Origin: Novosphingobium sp.
GTDB lineage: Bacteria; Pseudomonadota; Alphaproteobacteria; Sphingomonadales; Sphingomonadaceae
Direction: 5' to 3'
Assembly: GCF_030696665.1 (NCBI RefSeq)
Contig: NZ_JAUYRV010000014.1
Coordinates: 62,001 to 126,000, forward strand
Length of the DNA: 64,000 nt
Part shown: positions 43,046 through 52,279 of the stretch, in pieces
How the letters are laid out: each line of letters opens with the position of its first letter
How positions within the stretch are numbered: position 1 is the first letter of the stretch
The notes under the pieces: generated by a model
Databases searched by the model: none
Seen by the model: the letters and a program-made list of their open reading frames with translations, nothing else
Told to the model about the DNA's origin: nothing
Position numbers and translations under genes: made by a program

Positions 43046-43076
43046 TTGATCTGAAGCTAACTTGAGGTTGCAGAAT
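43046..43076 (+). promoter_or_regulatory. SoxR operator and 19-base-spacer promoter facing the NAT gene
   Basis: TCTGAAGCTAACTTGAGG at 43050-43067 matches 15 of 18 positions of the E. coli soxS SoxR box (CCTCAAGTTAACTTGAGG). Around it, TTGATC (43046-43051) and CAGAAT (43071-43076) are spaced by exactly 19 bases, the long spacer expected of a MerR/SoxR-activated promoter. It reads toward the N-acetyltransferase gene 60 bases downstream. SoxR may also control itself from here. Confidence 0.75.
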
Positions 43077-43136
43077 GACAAGCATCGATTGCAGACTACG
43101 CCCGAAAGGGATTCGATTGATGCCGGTAGCTCGCAC

Positions 43137-43982
43137 ATGACAATTGAACCGCTGAACCGGCAGCAGCTTGACGCCTATCTGGCGCGGATCGGGTTTGACG
43201 GAGAGCCGCTGCCCGACCTTGCCACGCTTCGGTCCATTGTCGGCGCGCATGTGCAGGCCATCGCGTTCGAGAATATCGACGTGCAGTTGGGGCGAGCGCT
43301 GACCACCGATGCCAGCGCCGCCTTTGCCAAACTGGTCGAGGAACGGCGCGGGGGCTGGTGTTATGAACATAACGGCGTGCTGGGCGCGGCACTGGCAGCA
43401 ATTGGCTTTGACGTGTCGCGGATGAGCGCAGGGGTGATGCGGCAATTTCGGGGCGACGAAAGCATGGGATCGCACTTGTGCCTGTTGGTGCAATGCGAAG
43501 GTGCGTGGCTGGTCGACGCCGGGTTCGGCAGTTGGCTGGGCGCGCCGGTGCCGCTGGAGCATGGAACGTGGACGCAGCCGCCCTTGCCAGTGAGTGTTGG
43601 CACGACAGGTGATGGATTGTGGCGTCTGTCGGTGACGCTGGGCCACACCGCCATGTCTTATGACTTCCGTGCGGAACCTGCGAACGAAGATCAGCTTTCG
43701 GCGCTATGTGACTGGCAATGCAGCGATCCGGCTTCTGTTTTTGTGCAGAACCTGACTGTACAGCGGCGTGACGGCGAACGCTATCTGATGCTGCGGGGCA
43801 AGGTGCTGTCGGACGTAAGCGCGACGGGCGAAGTGCGGCGGGAGCTGGCCTCAGAGGGCGAACTTGTGGAGGTTTTGCGCAACGTGTTCCTGCTCGATGT
43901 GCCGGAAGCGGCCGCACTCTTTCCGGCAATATGTGCGCGGCATGAAGCGCTGTTTGGCGCTCAGGCGGCCCCGACGACGTAG
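43137..43982 (+). CDS. nat: Arylamine N-acetyltransferase
   Basis: A 281-residue enzyme with the NAT catalytic triad: Cys75 (RGGWCYEHN), His113 (GSHLCLLV) and Asp127 (WLVDAGFG). ENIDVQLGRAL near 45-55 is also characteristic. It transfers acetyl from acetyl-CoA to arylamines, hydrazines or arylhydroxylamines, and relatives act in ansamycin synthesis. Start: ATG 43137; the longer frame begins inside the operator. The SoxR-box promoter upstream suggests induction by redox-active aromatic compounds (inference). Its end overlaps ubiA by 22 bases. Confidence 0.93.
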   Translation: MTIEPLNRQQLDAYLARIGFDGEPLPDLATLRSIVGAHVQAIAFENIDVQLGRALTTDASAAFAKLVEERRGGWCYEHNGVLGAALAAIGFDVSRMSAGVMRQFRGDESMGSHLCLLVQCEGAWLVDAGFGSWLGAPVPLEHGTWTQPPLPVSVGTTGDGLWRLSVTLGHTAMSYDFRAEPANEDQLSALCDWQCSDPASVFVQNLTVQRRDGERYLMLRGKVLSDVSATGEVRRELASEGELVEVLRNVFLLDVPEAAALFPAICARHEALFGAQAAPTT

Positions 43983-44875
43983 CAGGCGGCGGCCATCAGC
44001 AGGCCTGCGGTGCGGTTGGAACGGAACTTGGTAAGCGGATCAGTGCCGTCTTCCTTGAGGGTCAGGACTTGCCAGCTCAGGTGCAGCGCGACTGGGAGCA
44101 ACGCCAGCAGCGCCAGCGAATCGGGGCGCGTCAGCCAGACCGCTCCAGCCCAGCCTGCGAGCGCCATCGCGTAAAGCCCAGCGACGCCTGTTTTGACGTG
44201 CTGGCCGAACGACAATGCTGACGAGCCAATGCCGACCAGCGCATCGTCTTCGCGGTCTTGCAGGGCGTAGATCGTGTCATAGGCCATGCACCATGCCCAG
44301 CATCCGGCGTAGAGCGCGGCCAGCGGGATGAGGCGATCAAAGCCGGTGGCCTGAACCCAGCCAACCGGTGCGCCCCATGTGAAGACGAGGCCGAGCCATG
44401 CCTGCGGCCAGCCGGTGATGCGCTTCATGAAAGGATAGGCGGCGACAAGGGCGAGGCTGCCGAGGGCGACGAGTTGCGCCTCCCAGCGTAGTTGCAGGAG
44501 GACGACGAGACCTACGGCGCACAAGCTGAGCAGCCACATCCATGCTGCACGCTTTGTCACCGCGCCGCTGGCGATGGGTCGCAAGGCGGTGCGGGCGACG
44601 CGGGCGTCGAGGTCTGCGTCTACGATGTCGTTATAGACGCAGCCTGCGCCGCGCATGGCGATGGCGCCGAGCAGCATCCACGCTAGGATACCCCATGCGC
44701 CGGTGGCACCGCCAAGGAAAAGGCCCCATGCGCAGGGCCAGAACAACAGCCATGAGCCGATGGGCCGATCAAAACGCGCGAGCAATGCATAGTTGCGCCA
44801 CGGTTGCGGCAGGCGGGCAACGAGGCCTTTATGCTCGCTGTCAGGGACGATTGCGCTGTTTGCAGCCTCGGTCAT
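43961..44875 (-). CDS. ubiA: 4-hydroxybenzoate polyprenyltransferase
   Basis: A 304-residue integral membrane prenyltransferase. The two Asp-rich motifs are NDIVDADLD (first) and YALQDREDD (second), with FDRPIGSWLLFWPCAWGLF typical of UbiA and about nine membrane helices. It attaches the polyprenyl tail to 4-hydroxybenzoate in ubiquinone synthesis. Start: ATG 44875. It is divergent from rsmE (47-base gap), and its 3' end overlaps nat by 22 bases, an unusually long convergent overlap. Confidence 0.94.
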   Translation of the reverse strand: MTEAANSAIVPDSEHKGLVARLPQPWRNYALLARFDRPIGSWLLFWPCAWGLFLGGATGAWGILAWMLLGAIAMRGAGCVYNDIVDADLDARVARTALRPIASGAVTKRAAWMWLLSLCAVGLVVLLQLRWEAQLVALGSLALVAAYPFMKRITGWPQAWLGLVFTWGAPVGWVQATGFDRLIPLAALYAGCWAWCMAYDTIYALQDREDDALVGIGSSALSFGQHVKTGVAGLYAMALAGWAGAVWLTRPDSLALLALLPVALHLSWQVLTLKEDGTDPLTKFRSNRTAGLLMAAACYVVGAA

Positions 44876-44922
44876 AGCGGCAAGCCTTACCGGCCTGCGC
44901 AAATTGCGCTAGGGGCGAAATC

Positions 44923-45672
44923 ATGCCTGCTACTCCCGCTTGGCCGCCCAAATCGGCCCCTCGCCTGTTTGTTGAAGCGCCGCTGTCTGATGGGCAGCAG
45001 GTGACGATTGAGGGTGGGCAGGCGCATTATCTGGGCAAGGTCATGCGCGTGGCCCCCGGCGATGCAGTGATTCTTTGCGACGATGTGACCGGTGAATGGC
45101 TGGCGCGGGTGGCCGAGGCGGGCAAGCGCGCGGTGACGGTGGAGGTGGAGCGGCAGTTGCGGGCGCGTGAGGACGTGCCGGATTTCTGGCTTTGCGCGGC
45201 GTTGCTGAAAAAGCCGAACTTTGATCTGGTGCTGGAGAAGGCCACCGAACTCGGCGTTGCCCAAGTTGTGCCGCTGGTGACGCGACGTTGTGTGGCAGAC
45301 AAGCTGAACCCCGAGCGAGCGCGCACGATCACGGTCGAAGCGGCCGAGCAATGCGCGCGCACAGCGCTGCCGGTGTTGGGCGAGACCGCAAAGCTAGACG
45401 CCTTGTTGCGCGACTGGCCGGAAGGCCGCGTGCTGTTCTTCGCTGACGAGAACGGCGGCTCGCCGGTGGCTGAGGCCTTTGCCGCGCACAAGGGTCCGGC
45501 GGCGCTGCTGGTGGGGCCGGAGGGCGGCTTTGACGAGACGGAGCGGGCGGCAGTCCGGGCGCATCCGGCGGCGGTGGCGATTGCGTTGGGGCCGCGTATC
45601 CTCCGTGGGGAGACTGCGGCGATTGCCGGAATGGCGCTGTGGATGGGCCTGAACGGCGATTGGCAGGCCTGA
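44923..45672 (+). CDS. rsmE: 16S rRNA m3U1498 methyltransferase
   Basis: A 249-residue SPOUT methyltransferase. A PUA-like N-terminal domain (GGQAHYLGKVMRVAPGDAVILCD) precedes the knotted domain with LLKKPNFDLVLEKATELGV, ALLVGPEGGFDETE and LGPRILRGETAAIA, all RsmE hallmarks. It methylates U1498 in the decoding region of 16S rRNA. It lies 92 bases upstream of gshA on the same strand. Confidence 0.94.
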   Translation: MPATPAWPPKSAPRLFVEAPLSDGQQVTIEGGQAHYLGKVMRVAPGDAVILCDDVTGEWLARVAEAGKRAVTVEVERQLRAREDVPDFWLCAALLKKPNFDLVLEKATELGVAQVVPLVTRRCVADKLNPERARTITVEAAEQCARTALPVLGETAKLDALLRDWPEGRVLFFADENGGSPVAEAFAAHKGPAALLVGPEGGFDETERAAVRAHPAAVAIALGPRILRGETAAIAGMALWMGLNGDWQA

Positions 45673-45764
45673 ACCTTGATGGCGCGGATTCTTGTCGCGT
45701 TTGCAACAAAGGTTCTCACGAATAACACTAGTATAAAGCTGTCTGGCACATTAACTCGGCGCGC

Positions 45765-47138
45765 ATGAGCACGCGGCAAGTTTCAGATCGCAACGATCCT
45801 ATCATCGAAAGCCGCGACATGCTCGTGGCCCCCATGCAGAAGGGCGAAAAGCCCAAGTCCGCCTGGCGGATCGGCACCGAGCACGAGAAGTTCGTGTATC
45901 GGACCGATGACCGCCGCGCGCCTTCGTATGAAGAGCCGGGCGGCATTCGTGACCTGCTGATGGCGCTGACCGAATACGGCTGGGAGCCTGTTCTGGAAGG
46001 CGGCAAGGTAATCGCCATGTCCGGGCCGGACGGCGCGGTGAGCCTTGAGCCTGCGGGGCAACTGGAGCTTTCGGGCGCGCCGTTGGTGAACCTGCACCAG
46101 ACTTGTGCGGAAACCGGGCGGCATCTGGCGCAAGTAAAGTCCATCGGTGACAAGCAGGGGCTGGCCTACCTTGGGCTGGGCCTCTGGCCCGACAAGACGC
46201 GCGCAGAGCTGCCGATCATGCCCAAGGGCCGGTACGAGATCATGTTGCGGCACATGCCGCGCGTGGGATCGATGGGCCTGGACATGATGCTGCGGACCTG
46301 CACCATTCAGGTCAACCTCGACTATTCGAGCGAGGCCGACATGGTGAAGAAGTTCCGCACCAGTCTGGCCTTGCAGCCGCTGGCGACCGCGCTGTTTGCC
46401 AATTCTCCGTTTCTGGAAGGCAAGCCCAACGGGTTCCTTTCGTATCGCAGCCACATCTGGACCGACACAGATCCGGCGCGCACGGGGATGCTGTCGTTCG
46501 TGTTCGACGAAGGGTTCGGGTACGAGCGCTATGTCGACTACATGCTCGACGTGCCGATGTATTTCGTGTTCCGCGATGGCAAGTATATCGACGCCTCGGG
46601 GCTTTCGTTCCGCGATTTCCTTGATGGCAAGCTGTCGGTGCTGCCGGGTGAGAAGCCGACGGCTTCGGACTGGGTGGACCACCTTTCGACCGCGTTCCCG
46701 GAAGTGCGGCTGAAGTCTTTCCTTGAAATGCGCGGGGCCGATGGTGGGCCGTGGAACAGGATTTGTGCGCTGCCTGCGCTGTGGGTGGGCCTGCTCTATG
46801 ATCAGACGGCGCTGGATGCGGCGTGGGATCTGGTCAAGGACTGGGACATGGACGGGCGCGAGAAGCTGCGCGCCGAAGTGCCCAAGCTGGGGCTGGATGC
46901 ATCGCTGCCGGGCGGCGGAAAGCTGCGCGATGTAGCCGCCGAAGTGCTGGCGATTTCGCGCAGCGGGCTTTCCGCGCGGGCCATGCTGAACGAGGCGGGC
47001 GACAACGAGACGGGCTATCTCCAGCCGTTGGACGAAATCGTGGCGACGGGGAAAACGCCTGCCGAGCGGCTGCTTGACCTCTATCACGGTGCGTGGGGCG
47101 GCGATCTTTCGCAGATTTACGGCGAGAAGAGCTTCTGA
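45765..47138 (+). CDS. gshA: Glutamate--cysteine ligase
   Basis: A 457-residue enzyme of the plant/alphaproteobacterial (GCS2) type: WRIGTEHEKFVY (substrate and Mg region), MSGPDGAVSLEPAGQLELSG, MLRTCTIQVNLDYSSE and FEMRGADGGPW-like LKSFLEMRGADGGPWNRIC. It makes gamma-glutamylcysteine, the first step to glutathione. A TATAAA at 45732-45737 might be a -10 box, but I find no matching -35. The stop shares one base with the following start (TGATG), so the next gene is translationally coupled. Confidence 0.95.
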   Translation: MSTRQVSDRNDPIIESRDMLVAPMQKGEKPKSAWRIGTEHEKFVYRTDDRRAPSYEEPGGIRDLLMALTEYGWEPVLEGGKVIAMSGPDGAVSLEPAGQLELSGAPLVNLHQTCAETGRHLAQVKSIGDKQGLAYLGLGLWPDKTRAELPIMPKGRYEIMLRHMPRVGSMGLDMMLRTCTIQVNLDYSSEADMVKKFRTSLALQPLATALFANSPFLEGKPNGFLSYRSHIWTDTDPARTGMLSFVFDEGFGYERYVDYMLDVPMYFVFRDGKYIDASGLSFRDFLDGKLSVLPGEKPTASDWVDHLSTAFPEVRLKSFLEMRGADGGPWNRICALPALWVGLLYDQTALDAAWDLVKDWDMDGREKLRAEVPKLGLDASLPGGGKLRDVAAEVLAISRSGLSARAMLNEAGDNETGYLQPLDEIVATGKTPAERLLDLYHGAWGGDLSQIYGEKSF

Positions 47139-47437
47139 TGATCATTGTGATGGGCACGTTCCGCGTTCCGGTTGAGAACATCGAGGCGATCCGGCCAATG
47201 ATGGCAAAGGTGATCGCGGCAACCGTGGCCGAGTATGGGTGCATCGAATATGCCTATGGGCAGGATGTGCTTGACCCGGAACTTATCCACGTTGCCGAAA
47301 AGTGGCGCGACAAGGCAGCGCTTGAGGCGCATTTCAAGGCTGCGCACATGAAAGTGTGGGCAGAGGAGCGCGCCGGGCTTGGGTTGTTCGACCGCCAAAT
47401 TCGCGTGTTCGAGAGCGACGAGGGCGTCGAGGTCTGA
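47138..47437 (+). CDS. Antibiotic-biosynthesis-monooxygenase-domain protein
   Basis: A 99-residue ABM/dimeric alpha-beta-barrel protein (MIIVMGTFRVPVENIEAIRP; GCIEYAYGQDVLDPEL; EKWRDKAALEAHFKAAHM). Relatives include quinol monooxygenases such as YgiN and polyketide-ring monooxygenases; the His in AHFKAAHM is typical. Start: ATG 47138, overlapping the gshA stop by one base, so it is made with glutathione synthesis enzymes. A role in quinone or aromatic redox metabolism is plausible but unproved. Confidence 0.88.
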   Translation: MIIVMGTFRVPVENIEAIRPMMAKVIAATVAEYGCIEYAYGQDVLDPELIHVAEKWRDKAALEAHFKAAHMKVWAEERAGLGLFDRQIRVFESDEGVEV

Positions 47438-47440
47438 CGC

Positions 47441-48775
47441 CTACTCGGCGGGTTGGACCGCCGGTGATTTTGGCGTGAGCGCGCGGGTGAGTTTGCGCAA
47501 GGTGCGCGTGATCGGGCCATGCTCTGCCATCCAGGCGTGATATTCGCGGTACTTGGCATCTTCGGCGAGGAGATGCTTTTCTTCCGTGCGGGCGCGCCAG
47601 TAGTAGACGCCGCTGACGATGGCGAGGAGCGCGGTGTTGCGGATGGCATCGACCCACGAGCCACTGGTGGTGAGGAACGGCAGGCCCGCCAGCCACCAAT
47701 AGGCGTTCTTCGACAGGTAGGCCGGGTGGCGCGTGAAGCGGTAGGGGCCGTTGGTCAGCACGCCGCGATAGGTGAGGTTCGAGAACCGCAGGCCGAAGGC
47801 GACCGTGGCCCATGCATAGCAGGCCGTCAGGAACACCAGCGCGATGGCCCATATCCACAGCAACACGTCTTGCCCGGCCAACCAGACCGGCCATTCCGCG
47901 CCGTTGTGGTGGTAGTCCAGCACGCCGCCGCCGCCCATCAGGATGAACGGAGGGTAGCAGATCAGCGCTGCGACCCATGCCGCAAGGTGCGGGTTGGCGG
48001 TGCGGATCTGCGCGTCGAGCGGCTTCATGGTGACAAGATAGCCGACCATCGCGATCTGCACGTCGATCATGAACATGGTCTCGATCAGCAGCGTGGCGAA
48101 CTCTACCGGATCGTGGAAAGCGTGGCTCCAGTCAAACCGCACGACTGCGCCGAAGCCGCCGGGGACTATCGAGATCATGAAGGCGCAGAAGAAGCCTTTG
48201 ACGAGCCATGACAGGGCGTGGCGCTTCACTTCGGCTGCGTCCCACGACTCGCGGCCAATGAGCATCGCGCCGAAGTGCCATGAGGCATCGCGCGGGTTTA
48301 CCAGCACGCGATCGAGCCACAGGACATAGGGTATCGCGCCGAGGAACAGCACTGGGACGATGGTTTCCAGCACGTCCATCGCGAAGACATATTGCCCGCG
48401 CCAGTACCAGCGACCGAGGCAATAGGCGAAGCCGATGACCGCCCATGTGGCCCACAGGCCTGCGATCTTGGTGATCGAGATATCGAGAATTTCGCGGATC
48501 GGGCGCGGGGCGCTCCAATCGATCCCGGTGCTGGCGCGCAAGTGGACCTTGTCTACCAGCAGGGACCAGCCGACCATGCCGGTGCCGGAAAAGACCAGCG
48601 CCATCATCGCTGCGCCGGGGCCGTCCATCACTTCATGCGGGGCGTTGAGACCGAACGCATCGACGATCTGCGGCCAAGAGCGACAGACCATGATCCAGAA
48701 GAACAGGCCTGCAAGGCCCGCGAGGCCGACGCCTGCGGAGACGTCAGATTGCGGAAGTGAGGGACGCGCGGTCAT
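47441..48775 (-). CDS. Large membrane protein with ICMT/PEMT-like methyltransferase C terminus
   Basis: A 444-residue polytopic protein. The C-terminal third is of the isoprenylcysteine/phospholipid methyltransferase type (LTNGPYRFTRHPAYLSKNAY, then RTEEKHLLAEDAKYREYHA), as in NnrU/ICMT/DUF1295-like enzymes. The first ~270 residues form several more helices with no match I recognise. Start: ATG 48775 (a TTG at 48796 is possible). It may methylate a lipid or isoprenoid in the membrane (inference). It lies 42 bases downstream of bamB on the same strand and is convergent with the ABM gene. Confidence 0.72.
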   Translation of the reverse strand: MTARPSLPQSDVSAGVGLAGLAGLFFWIMVCRSWPQIVDAFGLNAPHEVMDGPGAAMMALVFSGTGMVGWSLLVDKVHLRASTGIDWSAPRPIREILDISITKIAGLWATWAVIGFAYCLGRWYWRGQYVFAMDVLETIVPVLFLGAIPYVLWLDRVLVNPRDASWHFGAMLIGRESWDAAEVKRHALSWLVKGFFCAFMISIVPGGFGAVVRFDWSHAFHDPVEFATLLIETMFMIDVQIAMVGYLVTMKPLDAQIRTANPHLAAWVAALICYPPFILMGGGGVLDYHHNGAEWPVWLAGQDVLLWIWAIALVFLTACYAWATVAFGLRFSNLTYRGVLTNGPYRFTRHPAYLSKNAYWWLAGLPFLTTSGSWVDAIRNTALLAIVSGVYYWRARTEEKHLLAEDAKYREYHAWMAEHGPITRTLRKLTRALTPKSPAVQPAE

Positions 48776-48817
48776 GCGCGTACCCTTATGCGTCAACAGT
48801 TAGGAAAGCGTTTGCGA

Positions 48818-50176
48818 TCAACGGAACGCGGTGATCTTTCCGCCGTCATCCAGAATATACAGCGTCTGGTTGGCGACCACGGGAGCGAGCGTGACACCCG
48901 AACCGAGTTCGGTGAACCTGCTGGCCGTGCCATCGGTGACCGAGGCTGTCATCACTTCGCCGCGCGAATTGGCGACCCAGAGGCGGTTGCCCGCAAGGAT
49001 CGGACCGGTCCACAGGATCGGATTCTTCTTCTTTTTCTCGTTCTTGAAGCGTTGAAGCTGCGTCATCCAGCGGACTTTGCCGTTGGACTTGGCAATGCAC
49101 AGCAATTTGGCTTCGTCGGTCAGTGCAAAGATCCAGTCGCCCGCGATGGCGGGGGTAGAAATGCCGGCAAGGTTCAGTTCCCAGATGCGCTGACCGGTGA
49201 CCAGTTCATAGGCGGCCATGCGTCCGCCCTGCCCGAGTGCATAGACGCGGCCGTTTTCGATGATCGGATCGGCGTCGATGTCAGTCAGCGTGGAAACCGA
49301 AGTGGCAATGCTGGTGCGCGCAAGGGCATCGGCCCACAGTTCGCGTCCGTTTTCATAGCGATAAGCAACCAGTTCGCCCGAGGAATATCCTGCAACGATA
49401 GTGCCTTGTCCCGCTGCCGGAGAAGCCACGCCGAACACGTTGGTCTGCCCCACCGATGCGTTGGCGTTCCACAGGACCGCCCCGTCAGACGCGTTCAGCG
49501 TGACGATCTGGTTGTCCTGCGTCATCACCATGACCTGCCCGAAGGCGACGGTGGGTGAACCGCGCAAGGGACCAGCGGGCTTTACGCGCCACTTGATGGC
49601 GCCGGTGGCGGCATCAAGCGAGGCGACTTCGCCCACGCCGTTGGTGACATAGAGCACGCCATCATCGAATGACGCGCCGCCGCCGAAGGTGGAGCTTGTG
49701 CTACCCTTGTCGGCGCGGACCGAAGTTTGCCAAGCGCGTGCGCCGCTAATGGCATCAAACGCGTGGACCATGCCATCGGTGTCCATCGCATAAAGCTTGC
49801 CCCCGCCGATCACCGGCGAAGCGGCGAGGCGCTGCGTGGCGGACGATCCGCGAATGCTGACCGACCAGGCCTTTGCCGGAGCTTCGGCAATCGCGGCGTG
49901 ACCATAGGACTTGCTGGCATTGCCGCCGCCCTGCGCAAATTCGGTGTTCACAGCGGGCGCGGGGAGAACGACGGTGAGCAGCCCGATGGATTCATCGACC
50001 TTGGTCCCAGCTTCGATCTTCGACAGAATCGGTTCGCGCTGGCCCACGGTCGGCGTAGTCTTGGCCTTGTCCTTGCCGCCAAAGATGCCGCATCCGCCCA
50101 GCGCAAGCGCAAGGACCAGCACGCTGGAAAGCGATGCGCGCCGGAAGCTGGGGCGGAAGGTAGTTTCGGGCTTCAT
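48818..50176 (-). CDS. bamB: Outer membrane assembly factor BamB
   Basis: A 452-residue lipoprotein. The signal ends in LALALGGC, the lipidation Cys. Repeated PQQ-like blades form a beta-propeller (GKLYAMDTDGMVHAFDAISG, DGVLYVTNGVGEVASLDAATG, RVYALGQGGRMAAYELVTG and others). BamB is the accessory subunit of the BAM complex for outer membrane beta-barrel insertion. The TPR gene, 22 bases upstream, is its usual partner. der, which often follows, is replaced here by the ICMT-like gene. Confidence 0.94.
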   Translation of the reverse strand: MKPETTFRPSFRRASLSSVLVLALALGGCGIFGGKDKAKTTPTVGQREPILSKIEAGTKVDESIGLLTVVLPAPAVNTEFAQGGGNASKSYGHAAIAEAPAKAWSVSIRGSSATQRLAASPVIGGGKLYAMDTDGMVHAFDAISGARAWQTSVRADKGSTSSTFGGGASFDDGVLYVTNGVGEVASLDAATGAIKWRVKPAGPLRGSPTVAFGQVMVMTQDNQIVTLNASDGAVLWNANASVGQTNVFGVASPAAGQGTIVAGYSSGELVAYRYENGRELWADALARTSIATSVSTLTDIDADPIIENGRVYALGQGGRMAAYELVTGQRIWELNLAGISTPAIAGDWIFALTDEAKLLCIAKSNGKVRWMTQLQRFKNEKKKKNPILWTGPILAGNRLWVANSRGEVMTASVTDGTASRFTELGSGVTLAPVVANQTLYILDDGGKITAFR

Positions 50177-50198
50177 TGGCAATGCATCCTCAAAAATA

Positions 50199-50972
50199 TC
50201 AGTTGGCCGCAGGCACAGACGCGCGCTGGATTACCTTGGCGGCACCCGGATCCTCGACCGCATCGACGCCCAGCAGGCCCGCCATCTGGCGTGTGCGGCG
50301 GCGCAGGCTGTCGGGCACGGTTTCATCCTTGGCGATCTGCGCGAACATGGTGCCCGCCAGATCGTTCTTGCCCTGCTTCATGTAGGCAATGCCGACGAGT
50401 TCGCCTGCACTGCCAAACCATGCGTTGCCCGGCACGGCCAGCGGCTTCAGCCGTTCGACGACCTTGTCTGCGCCAATCTTGTCAAATGTGAGCGACACTT
50501 CGCGGATCGTGGCGAGATCGCGGTAGGCCTGCGGCATCTGCGCATCGGCAGCGATGGCGGCAAACGCCTTGGCGGCTTCATCCGCCTTGCCCTGTTCCGA
50601 CAGCACGCCGGCCTGCAGCATCATGGCTGAGGCGCGGAAACCATCGGTGCCTTCGCTGGCGATGGGGGCGACGTCTTCGCTGGCTGCCTTGAGATTGCGG
50701 ACTTCCAGCTTATCAAGCGCTTGCGTCAGCACTTCGCCTTGTTCACCGGCGACGGTGTTCTGGTGGTTTTCATACCAGAGCCAGCCACCCAGCCCGAGCA
50801 GCCCGGCGATGATCGCGGCACCAACCGGCTTGCCATAACGCTGGAAAGCCGTGAGGACTTGATCCTCACGCAGAGCATCGTCCACTTCGCGCAGGAATGC
50901 ATCGCCCTGAGCGCCAGAACGCTCAGCCAGTTGTTCGGAACGGGTTTGGTTACGGTCAGGACGGAGAGCCAA
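50199..50972 (-). CDS. YfgM-like TPR membrane protein
   Basis: A 257-residue protein with one membrane helix (about 51-64, PVGAAIIAGLLGLGGWLWYE) and periplasmic helical repeats (SEQGKADEAAKAFAAIAADA; AYMKQGKNDLAGTMFAQIA). In E. coli the YfgM homologue links the Sec translocon to periplasmic chaperones and sits beside bamB, as here (22-base gap). Start: TTG 50972, the only start before the conserved region; the ribosome site is weak. Confidence 0.84.
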   Translation of the reverse strand: MALRPDRNQTRSEQLAERSGAQGDAFLREVDDALREDQVLTAFQRYGKPVGAAIIAGLLGLGGWLWYENHQNTVAGEQGEVLTQALDKLEVRNLKAASEDVAPIASEGTDGFRASAMMLQAGVLSEQGKADEAAKAFAAIAADAQMPQAYRDLATIREVSLTFDKIGADKVVERLKPLAVPGNAWFGSAGELVGIAYMKQGKNDLAGTMFAQIAKDETVPDSLRRRTRQMAGLLGVDAVEDPGAAKVIQRASVPAAN

Positions 50973-51106
50973 GGCAGCGCTTTCAGGGAATATAGTGGAA
51001 CATTGCTAGCGTTTGTCTGGCGGGGTGTTTAGCGGATGGGACCGCCTTTTCAACCGAATTGCTAGTTTATGCCCGGCGCGTGAACGCTTGCTGAAGCGCA
51101 CGACAC

Positions 51107-52279
51107 CTAGCCCTGGTCGAAACTGCTGCGCCCGAGTGCCGTTGCATAGGCTTCGACATATCGCTTTGCCATTACCGCTTCGTCAAATTCGGCGGCTGCG
51201 CGGGTGCGGTTGGCCTTGCCGATGCGCTGGCGCAGCGCATCGGCTGCGGCAAGGCTGGCGATGGCGCTGGCGAAAGCCTGCTCATCTCCCGGAGCGCTTA
51301 TAAACGGGCGGTTTTCCTCTGCGACCATCTCTGCCACATCGCCCACGGCAGGGCTGGCGACGGCAAGGCCGGAAGCCATCGCCTCTATCACCGAAAGCGG
51401 GGCCTGTTCGCTGTCGGAGGACAGCGCGAAGAGGTCGAACAGGCCGATGACTGCGGATGGATCGGCAACATGGCCGGGCAGGTGAACCCGGTGAGCTAGG
51501 TCCAGCCGCATTGCTTCTGCTAGAATCGCCTCACGTTCAGGGCCCTCGCCAAGGATGACGAGGTGCCATTCCGGCGGTAGATCCCGCACCGCGCGGACCA
51601 TGCGGGGCAGGTTCTTGACCGCGCGCAGGCCCGCCAGTGTGCCGAGCCACTTTTCACCCGGACGCTTGACCAGACGCGGCAACACATCGGGCCGTGGCTT
51701 CTTCCCATAGAGCGCGGTATCGATGCCATTGGCGATGCGCTGCACCCGCCCGCGCGGTTGCCGCCAGACGTTCAGCGCAATGTCCTCAAGCTGGCGCGAG
51801 GGCACCATCAGGCCACTCGCCCGCGACAGGGCAATCATGCGATACCAGTTGCGATGGCGCTTCAGGCCGCCTGCTTCATCAGCGTTGAAGCCGTCTTCGT
51901 GGTGGACCAGTGGCGGCAGCCCCATCGATGGCGCGAATACGGCGTGGGCCATCGCCGCATCCATCGCACCCCAATTGTATGTCAGGATCAGATCAAAGCC
52001 CTGCATCGCGCGGGCCAGGCGCTGGAGCCTTCCGATGCGCAGCTTGCCCGCGAGCGGCGGAAACCCGAACGGGAAGAATGCCTTTACGCGCTTGTCGATC
52101 AGGCTTTGCGCGCCCATCGCCGAGGGCACGGCAGAAACCACATGGTGTTCGAGGTTTTTGCCAAAGGGCGCTTTGGCCCAGCGGTTCATCAGCGCGACGA
52201 CGCGGCGCTCCTTGCCCCCTGCATCAAACGTGGAATGCAGGTGAAGGAGTTTCAGCGGGCGCTTTGTTGCAGCGTTCAT
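51107..52279 (-). CDS. Glycosyltransferase family 4 protein
   Basis: A 390-residue GT-B fold enzyme. Seen: LKLLHLHSTFDAGGKERRVV (N-terminal acceptor domain), a donor domain with WLGTLAGLRAVKNLPRMVRAV, and the nucleotide-sugar motif near EQAPLSVIEAMASGLAVASP. It likely adds a sugar to an envelope polysaccharide. Start: ATG 52279, overlapping the alpha/beta hydrolase stop (52276-52279), so they form an operon. No polysaccharide cluster surrounds it; donor and acceptor unknown. Confidence 0.88.
   Translation of the reverse strand: MNAATKRPLKLLHLHSTFDAGGKERRVVALMNRWAKAPFGKNLEHHVVSAVPSAMGAQSLIDKRVKAFFPFGFPPLAGKLRIGRLQRLARAMQGFDLILTYNWGAMDAAMAHAVFAPSMGLPPLVHHEDGFNADEAGGLKRHRNWYRMIALSRASGLMVPSRQLEDIALNVWRQPRGRVQRIANGIDTALYGKKPRPDVLPRLVKRPGEKWLGTLAGLRAVKNLPRMVRAVRDLPPEWHLVILGEGPEREAILAEAMRLDLAHRVHLPGHVADPSAVIGLFDLFALSSDSEQAPLSVIEAMASGLAVASPAVGDVAEMVAEENRPFISAPGDEQAFASAIASLAAADALRQRIGKANRTRAAAEFDEAVMAKRYVEAYATALGRSSFDQG

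Noticed and set aside
45732..45737. TATAAA as the gshA promoter
   Set aside because: No -35 at a suitable distance; kept only as a remark in the gshA entry.
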